Positions 16,108-21,277 of a stretch of 21,277 nt of DNA are shown here, one piece after another. The notes beneath the pieces were generated by a model, which saw only the letters and a list, made by a program, of their open reading frames with translations, was not told the DNA's origin and ran no database searches. Source of the stretch: Proteobacteria bacterium SPGG2 (GTDB taxonomy: Bacteria > Pseudomonadota > Gammaproteobacteria > Acidiferrobacterales > SPGG2); assembly GCA_001643475.1 (NCBI GenBank), contig LXTK01000058.1, positions 1 through 21,277 on the forward strand. Reading direction: 5' to 3'. The position numbers and the translations under genes are program-made. The stretch's first letter is position 1, and each line of letters starts with the position of its first letter.

Positions 16108-16126
16108 GACCGATTTCTGACATCTC

Positions 16127-17032
16127 TCACGATGCACCGGCTTCGGCAATGATCCATTCGCGAAAAGCCGCCACGCGAGGCTCTTCAGACCGTGCCTCCG
16201 CACATACCATATAATAAGCAAACCCGACCGGCATACTTAACTCGAAGGGTCGTACCAATCGACCCGCCTTTAAATCGCCCCCGGCCAGCACGCGACTTCC
16301 CAACGCAACCCCTTGGCCCTCGATGGCAGCCTGTAGCGATAGTGCGGTACGGTTAAAGCGCAGACCACGGCTAGCATTCACATCTTTGACACCGGCCGTA
16401 GTTAACCACATGGACCAATCGGGCCAGTAGTCGTTCTGCGGTGGATAATCAGCATGCAACAGTGTATGCCAGCGCAGATCGTCGGGAACACACAGCGGAT
16501 GCCGCCCCTCCAGTAATCGCGGGCTGCACACCGGGAACACCTCTTCACTCATCAAGCAGTCCACCCGTAAGCCCGGGTAGTCACCCGAACCGTAACGAAG
16601 TCCAATATCGACCCCGCCTCGGATGAGATCCACGACCTCATTGGTCGCATCTATGCGCACGTCAATCTCGGGGTGCAATTGCCTAAATCTTTCTAGCCGT
16701 GGCAATAGCCACTTGGCAGTTAGGGACGGGGGCAGGCTAACGGTTAGCGGACGGTCCGCATCGCGACGTTTGAACTCCTCAATCACCACCGCCAATTGAT
16801 AAAAGATGTCTTCTAACCCCGGCAACAAGGCCCGACCCGCCTCGGTCAACACCAAGGTGCGGTTGAGGCGTTGGAACAACCGCACCCCCAGGTCTTGCTC
16901 CAAGGCCTTCACCTGATGGCCGACCGCGGCGGGGGTCACATGCAACTCGACCGCCGCCTTCGTGAAGCTTAGATGACGGCCCCCCGCCTCAAACGCCCGC
17001 AGTGCATTGAGTGAAGGCAGCCGCTGTTTCAT
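16127..17032 (-). CDS. LysR-family transcriptional regulator, GcvA-like
   Basis: 301 residues from the ATG at 17032, where conservation begins (KQRLPSLNALRAFEAGGRHLSF); an ATG at 17065 would add eleven residues and cannot be excluded. The winged helix-turn-helix spans about 5-64, with AAVELHVTPAAVGHQVKALEQDLGVRLFQR. The co-inducer-binding domain spans about 90-290, with LTVSLPPSLTAKWLLPRL and the IDIGLRYG-like segment VDIGLRYGSGDYPGL typical of the GcvA/AmpR branch. GcvA regulates glycine cleavage; relatives commonly control a neighbouring amino-acid gene. It is divergent from the DUF1127 gene across 125 bases and convergent with leuS, so it may control the OCD-like gene side, the big operon, or both; no binding site can be assigned with confidence. 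Confidence 0.88.
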   Translation of the reverse strand: MKQRLPSLNALRAFEAGGRHLSFTKAAVELHVTPAAVGHQVKALEQDLGVRLFQRLNRTLVLTEAGRALLPGLEDIFYQLAVVIEEFKRRDADRPLTVSLPPSLTAKWLLPRLERFRQLHPEIDVRIDATNEVVDLIRGGVDIGLRYGSGDYPGLRVDCLMSEEVFPVCSPRLLEGRHPLCVPDDLRWHTLLHADYPPQNDYWPDWSMWLTTAGVKDVNASRGLRFNRTALSLQAAIEGQGVALGSRVLAGGDLKAGRLVRPFELSMPVGFAYYMVCAEARSEEPRVAAFREWIIAEAGAS

Positions 17033-17068
17033 CCAAGTTTTTCTATCGCTTGCAGTAGAAATCATCGT

Positions 17069-17097
17069 TTGTCAATGTCCAGTCGATCGGCTATTTT
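17069..17097 (+). promoter_or_regulatory. Candidate sigma-70 promoter for the DUF1127 gene
   Basis: TTGTCA (17069-17074) and TATTTT (17092-17097) are separated by 17 bases, giving a start about 54 bases before the ATG at 17158. It overlaps the region where the LysR gene begins, so one regulator-binding event could affect both. Confidence 0.4.
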
Positions 17098-17105
17098 ATC
17101 GTCTG

Positions 17106-17136
17106 TATATAGTTTCGGTCACAAACGTTACGTCAA
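17106..17136 (-). promoter_or_regulatory. Candidate sigma-70 promoter for the LysR regulator
   Basis: On the minus strand TTGACG (17131-17136) and TATATA (17106-17111) are separated by 19 bases, slightly longer than ideal. It would read toward the regulator and cross the plus-strand promoter, a common arrangement for autoregulated LysR genes. Confidence 0.35.
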
Positions 17137-17157
17137 ACATTGGGGAGCAAATATATC

Positions 17158-17469
17158 ATGAGCAACTACACAGGTCACCTACAAGCCAGCATTGCCGTAG
17201 ACAGCGGAGGTCCTGGCGTCGTGTCACAGCTTCGAGGATGGCTGCAGAACCTGCGGACCGTCCTACGTCGCAACCACGAGCGCCGAACCGCCATTCGCGC
17301 CCTGAGCGCCTTAAGCGATAGGCAGCTAGAGGATATCGGTGTCATACGAGTCCAAATACCGGAGATTGTGCAGACCTTGAGTACGCCCAAAACGGTTGAA
17401 ACGCGGGTAGCAGACAAGAAGGTTGGCACCGCTCGTTTTGGGGCCGGCTACTGCACAGCGCACGGCTAG
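17158..17469 (+). CDS. DUF1127 domain protein
   Basis: 103 residues from the ATG at 17158, with GGGGAG nine bases upstream. The centre (about residues 41-62) carries the DUF1127 (YjiS-like) motif: RRTAIRALSALSDRQLEDIGV, an Arg-rich amphipathic helix followed by the L-x-D-I-G turn. Most DUF1127 proteins of Alphaproteobacteria and Gammaproteobacteria are 45-100 residues long; members in Agrobacterium and Rhodobacter have been connected with RNA turnover and stress or phosphate and carbon metabolism. The extra N- and C-terminal parts here are low in recognisable features. It is divergent from the LysR gene and followed by a strong hairpin, so it is likely its own transcript. Confidence 0.75.
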   Translation: MSNYTGHLQASIAVDSGGPGVVSQLRGWLQNLRTVLRRNHERRTAIRALSALSDRQLEDIGVIRVQIPEIVQTLSTPKTVETRVADKKVGTARFGAGYCTAHG

Positions 17470-17485
17470 CCACCTCACGATGTAG

Positions 17486-17522
17486 CGAATACGCTGGGGG
17501 CATACTGCCCTCAGCGTATTCG
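17486..17522 (+). terminator. Hairpin terminator after the DUF1127 gene
   Basis: A 17-bp stem with one G-U pair and a three-base loop: CGAATACGCTG pairs with CAGCGTATTCG and GGGCA with TGCCC. Only a short weak T-run follows (GGTTTGA), so it may be a transcript-stabilising 3' end as much as an intrinsic terminator. Confidence 0.65.
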
Positions 17523-17580
17523 GTTTGACGCGCCTACCCAATCTTCCCCATTCCTTTCCAGAACTGCCGATAGGGCTGTC

Positions 17581-17611
17581 TTGTGACCGGCTGCGAGTTG
17601 CCGGGTACACT
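17581..17611 (+). promoter_or_regulatory. Weak candidate promoter of the OCD-like gene
   Basis: TTGTGA (17581-17586) and TACACT (17606-17611) with a 19-base spacer, giving a start about 25 bases before the ATG at 17643. Spacing is long and no regulator site is recognised. Confidence 0.28.
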
Positions 17612-17642
17612 AGCGCCGGGAAGAACTTTCGAGAAAAGACCG

Positions 17643-18590
17643 ATGATTCTCATCGACGCCGAGCGAGTGCACGCGCTGCTCGATTACCCTTCGTTAGTCG
17701 AAGCGCTGGACAATTACCACCGACAAGATATTCCTCTGCTTGAAGACTTGTTGTTGGAACAACCTAGCGCAGCTGGCACCCCCACCCATTTCTTTCTACG
17801 CGCCGCTTGGCAACCACAACAGGATCTCGGCACCAAAGTAATCACGATCTTTCCAGAGAATAAGGATGCCGACGCCGGCCTGCCAGCAGTACAGGCGGTC
17901 TATCTATTGTTCGACGGCAGCACCGGTCAACCCAAAGCCTGCATAGACGGTACCGCCATCACTTACCGAAAGACGGCGGCGGACTCCGCCTTGGGGGCCA
18001 AATACCTAGCGCGGGAGGATACCGAGATAATGCTCATGGTCGGCGCCGGCGCTATGGCACCACATCTCATCATGGCCCACACTGCGGTACGGCCCTCGAT
18101 TCGCAAAGTCCTTATCTGGAATCGTACCGCCTCGGCGGCAGAAAAGCTGGCTAGTACTCTATCATTAGACAATGTCGAAATCCGTGCCACTGACAATTTA
18201 GCGAGCGCCGCGGGCAATGCTGATGTAATCTCTTGTGCAACCATGAGTCCCTCGCCGCTCATCCAAGGCAAATGGCTAAAGCCGGGTACCCACCTCGATC
18301 TTGTTGGGGCTTTCACAAAAGAGACCCGCGAAGCAGACGATGATGCGGTACGCCGAGGCAAATTATTCGTCGATTGCCGTGCAACCACCATAAAAGATTG
18401 TGGTGAAATCTGTATCCCGATAGCCACGGGGATTATCACTGAAAGTGATATTCGCGCCGATCATTTCGACCTTTGTAGTGCGCGTCACCCTGGTCGCGAG
18501 CAAGCCGAAGACATTACATTTTTTAAGAACGGCGGCGGTGGCCACCTCGATTTGATGACGGCGCGGTTTGCGTACAGTCGCGTCGAGTAG
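17643..18590 (+). CDS. Ornithine cyclodeaminase/mu-crystallin family protein
   Basis: 315 residues from the ATG at 17643; an upstream GTG at 17583 would add an unconserved leader overlapping the promoter. The substrate-binding half has LGTKVITIFPENK and TAITYRKTAADSALGAKYLAR; the Rossmann half has the NAD(P) loop MLMVGAGAMAPHLIMAH, followed by VLIWNRTASAAEKLA and the C-terminal LDLVGAFTKETREAD. Members include ornithine cyclodeaminase, lysine cyclodeaminase, alanine dehydrogenase, ketimine reductases and EutC of ectoine catabolism. Ornithine specificity cannot be read. An imine-reducing or cyclodeaminating role would suit the ProC-like and RidA genes 5 kb upstream, though a terminator-like hairpin separates it from the gene before. 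Confidence 0.85.
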   Translation: MILIDAERVHALLDYPSLVEALDNYHRQDIPLLEDLLLEQPSAAGTPTHFFLRAAWQPQQDLGTKVITIFPENKDADAGLPAVQAVYLLFDGSTGQPKACIDGTAITYRKTAADSALGAKYLAREDTEIMLMVGAGAMAPHLIMAHTAVRPSIRKVLIWNRTASAAEKLASTLSLDNVEIRATDNLASAAGNADVISCATMSPSPLIQGKWLKPGTHLDLVGAFTKETREADDDAVRRGKLFVDCRATTIKDCGEICIPIATGIITESDIRADHFDLCSARHPGREQAEDITFFKNGGGGHLDLMTARFAYSRVE

Positions 18591-18639
18591 CCGTGTCGCC
18601 AAGCACCAATAAAAACGGACGCAGGCGACCCTTAGGAGC

Positions 18640-20757
18640 ATGACACCAATCAGACGACAAAACCTGCAGCGCTTGTTAAAACCGCGACATGTGGCGGTTA
18701 TTGGCGGACGGGATGCCGAGGCGGCCATCCACTCATGCAAACGAATCGGATTTGAAGGCCCGATCTGGCCGGTTAATCCGAAGCGCGATACATTGGGCGA
18801 CATTCCATGTTTTTCCAGTGTCGATGAATTGCCGCAAGCGCCGGATGCGGTTTTTCTGGCTGTGCCCCCCAAGCCGGCAATCGATACTGTGGCCCAGCTA
18901 GCTCAGCAGGGTGCGGGCGGGGTGGTTTGTTATACGGCGGGGTTCAGTGCCGATGGCAAGCAGGGCGGTAAGGCGGACCAGCCACTGGTGGATGTCGTAG
19001 GCGATATGGCACTTGTCGGCCCGAATTGCTATGGCCTAATCAACTACATTGACCGGGTCGCATTGTGGCCATTTGCCCACGGTGGTTTTTGTCCTGGTTT
19101 TGGCGCCGCCATCATCACGCAAAGCGGAATGCTGTCTTCAGATATCACGATGAATCAGCGATCAGTGCCGCTAGCATATATGGTGTCCGCGGGCAACCAG
19201 TCGGTGCTGCGACTGGAGGATTATATTGATGTGCTGTGTGAGCGTGATGAAGTAAAAGCCATTGGTTTACACATCGAAGGGTTGCAGGATATTGAGTCCT
19301 TCAGCCGTGTGGCGCGCAAAGCACTCGAACTTAGCAAACCGATTGTTGCGCTCAAAACCGGGACTTCTACAATCGGCTCGCGATTAACCATCAGTCATAC
19401 CGGATCACTTTCAGGTACTAATGAACTTTATCTGGCGCTGTTTGAACGGCTGGGCATTATCAGCGTGACAAATCCGGCCCAAATGCTTGAAACTTTAAAA
19501 TTTATCTGCGTCACCGGAATACCCCAGGGTAACCGCATGATCGGATTTACCTGCTCGGGCGGCAGTGCAACCATGCTGGCCGACTATGCGGAAAAAATAG
19601 ACCTCGAATTTCCGCAACCCTCTTCCCATGTTGCAGCGGATCTTGTTAAGAAGCTGCCGGTAATTGCGGATGTTTCCAATCCGCTGGACTATACGACACC
19701 TATTTGGGGTATACCCGAGAAGGTGCGGCCTGTATTTGAGGCGGCGCTGGCTGATTCTTACGATGTTGCGTTGATCGTGCAGGATTTTCCATTGCCGGGA
19801 CTTGATGACAGCAAGGCTTTTTATCTGAACGATTTACAATCATTTATCCAAGCGACTTCGAAAGCAAGTCTGCTCGGTGCAGTCTGCAGTACGCTGCCGG
19901 AAAATATTGATGAACAAACACGCAAGTTTCTTATCGCACACAAGGTGGCGCCCTTGCAGGGTATACACGAGGCGCTTACCGCGATTAATGCGACGGCCTG
20001 GTACGGCCGGCAACAAGCGTTTGTATTAAACAATGTCTCCGCTGAGCTTGTGATGGTGGATCGTTGTGATGAGGTTTATCAAAATGACGAATGGAACAGC
20101 AAAGTTGAGCTTGAAGCGGCAGGGTTGAAGATTCCCGAGGGGCGGCTTGTCGACGGTATGAATGCTGCCGGAGCAGCGCAAGAGCTTGGCTTTCCGGTCG
20201 TACTGAAAATGAACTGTCACAAGATTGCGCACAAAACTGAAATAGGTGCAGTATGCCTTGGATTGAGAAATGTCCGCGAGGTCCATAAAGCGGTCCGTAC
20301 GATGCGAGCAGATGTTGCCCGCACCAATCCGGAGCTTGTAACCGACGCGTTCCTAGTCGAAAGAATGATTCACAAACCACTGGCGGAACTGATGGTGGAT
20401 GTTCGCACCGATTCCCAGTTCGGGCTGGTGATGATCCTGTCCAGCGGCGGAGCCTTAATCGAGCTGATTGCCGATGCCGTCACCCTAATATTACCGGCCA
20501 GTGACGCCGAGATTTTGCTTGCGCTTGAAAAGCTAAAAATATCACATTTGCTCAACGGCTTCAGAGGCAGTGCGGCCGTGAACAAACATAAACTCACCGA
20601 AACAATCCAGCGGTTGGCAAACTATGTAAAAGCGAACAAAAACCGCATAGCGGAAATTGAGATTAATCCGCTGTTTGTGTTTACCGATGATGTTTATGTC
20701 GTCGATGTGCTCATGCAATTGCGCCGTCATGCAGTTGACAAGGCGATTAGCGCATGA
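18640..20757 (+). CDS. ADP-forming acetate/acyl-CoA synthetase family protein (CoA-ligase fused to ATP-grasp)
   Basis: 705 residues in the fused alpha-beta order: CoA-binding Rossmann domain (about 10-130, KPRHVAVIGGRDAE), succinyl-CoA-ligase-like domains (about 150-440) and an ATP-grasp domain (about 480-700, with FPVVLKMNCHKIAHKTEIGAV and EINPLFVF). The phospho-accepting histidine is H253 in ISHTGSLSG. Such NDP-forming enzymes interconvert an acid, CoA and ATP with an acyl-CoA; proteobacterial members act on short-chain, aromatic or branched acids. An AGGAG lies only one base before the ATG, too near for a good ribosome-binding site, and no better one is evident. With the aldehyde dehydrogenase it could oxidise and activate the carbon product of the cluster. 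It overlaps that gene's 3' end by 11 bases, tail to tail. Confidence 0.88.
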   Translation: MTPIRRQNLQRLLKPRHVAVIGGRDAEAAIHSCKRIGFEGPIWPVNPKRDTLGDIPCFSSVDELPQAPDAVFLAVPPKPAIDTVAQLAQQGAGGVVCYTAGFSADGKQGGKADQPLVDVVGDMALVGPNCYGLINYIDRVALWPFAHGGFCPGFGAAIITQSGMLSSDITMNQRSVPLAYMVSAGNQSVLRLEDYIDVLCERDEVKAIGLHIEGLQDIESFSRVARKALELSKPIVALKTGTSTIGSRLTISHTGSLSGTNELYLALFERLGIISVTNPAQMLETLKFICVTGIPQGNRMIGFTCSGGSATMLADYAEKIDLEFPQPSSHVAADLVKKLPVIADVSNPLDYTTPIWGIPEKVRPVFEAALADSYDVALIVQDFPLPGLDDSKAFYLNDLQSFIQATSKASLLGAVCSTLPENIDEQTRKFLIAHKVAPLQGIHEALTAINATAWYGRQQAFVLNNVSAELVMVDRCDEVYQNDEWNSKVELEAAGLKIPEGRLVDGMNAAGAAQELGFPVVLKMNCHKIAHKTEIGAVCLGLRNVREVHKAVRTMRADVARTNPELVTDAFLVERMIHKPLAELMVDVRTDSQFGLVMILSSGGALIELIADAVTLILPASDAEILLALEKLKISHLLNGFRGSAAVNKHKLTETIQRLANYVKANKNRIAEIEINPLFVFTDDVYVVDVLMQLRRHAVDKAISA

Positions 20758-21277
20758 CAAACGGATTGGCCATGGGCTCATCGGAGGTGTTCATCCAGAT
20801 GGTCTTGGGCCGAGTGTAGTCATACATGGCCTGAAAGCCGCTTTCCCGGCCATAGCCTGATCCTTTGAAGCCGCCGAATTCGGCAATGGGTGAGACAACA
20901 CGGTAAGTGTTCACCCATACAATACCGGCGCGTACCGCTTTGGCAACTCTTATTGAGCGGGCACTATCTTTGGTGAAGATACCGGCTGCCAGGCCGTGCT
21001 TGGTATCGTTGGCAAGTCTGATCACTTCATCCTCATCTTTAAACCGGATGACACTTAAGACGGGGCCGAACAGCTCGGTATCAATAATTCTAAGATTCTG
21101 CCCCGGACAATCAATAATGGTCGGCTCATAGTACAGGCCATCCCCCATATTCTCCGGACGTTTGCCCCCATGAAGCAGTTTGCCGCCTTGTGTTTGTGCA
21201 AAGGCGACTTCACGCTCAATGTTGTCCAGCTGGCTGGTCGTACACAGCGGCCCCATTTGCGTTTCTTCAGCCAGCGG
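20747..21277 (-). CDS. Aldehyde dehydrogenase, C-terminal part (5' end outside the window)
   Basis: 177 codons remain, open to the window edge. Visible are QMGPLCTTSQLDNIE, YYEPTIIDC, the catalytic-region ELFGPVLSVIRF (E-x-F-G-P-V motif that positions the nicotinamide ribose), LANDTKHGLAAGIFTKD, GIVWVNTYRVVSPIAEFGGFKGSGYGRESG and the final YTRPKTIWMNT. The wording is that of betaine-aldehyde/phenylacetaldehyde-type NAD-dependent dehydrogenases; the active-site cysteine and the NAD site are in the missing part. It converges with the acyl-CoA synthetase, their coding ends overlapping by 11 bases, so they cannot be one transcript. Confidence 0.9.
   Translation of the reverse strand, partial: PLAEETQMGPLCTTSQLDNIEREVAFAQTQGGKLLHGGKRPENMGDGLYYEPTIIDCPGQNLRIIDTELFGPVLSVIRFKDEDEVIRLANDTKHGLAAGIFTKDSARSIRVAKAVRAGIVWVNTYRVVSPIAEFGGFKGSGYGRESGFQAMYDYTRPKTIWMNTSDEPMANPFVMR

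Overview
The window reads as a proteobacterial accessory region. The evidence for this is a signal-recognition-particle GTPase fragment at the left edge of alphaproteobacterial type, a GcvA-like LysR regulator and a DUF1127 protein. The exact host cannot be fixed from the sequence. No tRNA, rRNA, CRISPR array, transposase or membrane transporter was seen, and no gene-free stretch exceeds 180 bases.

Layout. (1) Bases 2-1357 are one open frame. It starts inside ffh (SRP54) and passes, at a shared Leu-Asp-Ala-Leu, into an M24 (creatinase/Xaa-Pro peptidase) protein; this is either a real fusion or an assembly chimera. (2) Two more M24-family genes follow on the minus strand (1375-2529 and 2707-3864). 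Both have lost most of the usual metal ligands and resemble creatinase/ectoine-hydrolase-type enzymes. The gap between them is filled by a 160-bp element made of five consecutive hairpins. (3) A compact plus-strand operon runs from 4027 to 13404: HpaB-type flavin monooxygenase, ureohydrolase (agmatinase family), RidA-like protein, PhyH-type Fe(II)/2-oxoglutarate dioxygenase, DUF1028 protein, M20 (ArgE/DapE-like) deacylase, a glutamate-mutase-like protein fused to a B12-binding domain, a pyrroline-5-carboxylate-reductase-like enzyme, a short-chain dehydrogenase broken by two frameshifts, and a second RidA-like protein. (4) A complete leucyl-tRNA synthetase of a type unusual for Proteobacteria follows in the same direction (13494-15947), then an ankyrin-repeat remnant. 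(5) A LysR regulator (minus) diverges from a DUF1127 gene; after a strong hairpin come an ornithine-cyclodeaminase/ketimine-reductase-family gene, an ADP-forming acyl-CoA synthetase and, convergent with it, the 3' part of an aldehyde dehydrogenase that leaves the window.

How the genes may work together (inference). The enzymes are those needed to process a nitrogen-rich, probably guanidino or cyclic-imine amino acid: oxygenation (HpaB, PhyH), urea release (ureohydrolase), ring or amide hydrolysis (M24, M20, perhaps DUF1028), imine handling (RidA, P5CR-like, OCD-like), carbon-skeleton rearrangement (B12 mutase), and entry into central metabolism (SDR, acyl-CoA synthetase, aldehyde dehydrogenase). 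I know of no described pathway with this combination. The extra leucyl-tRNA synthetase may be a self-protection gene against a leucine-like or LeuRS-targeting compound that the cluster makes or consumes. It is equally possible that it is only a passenger.
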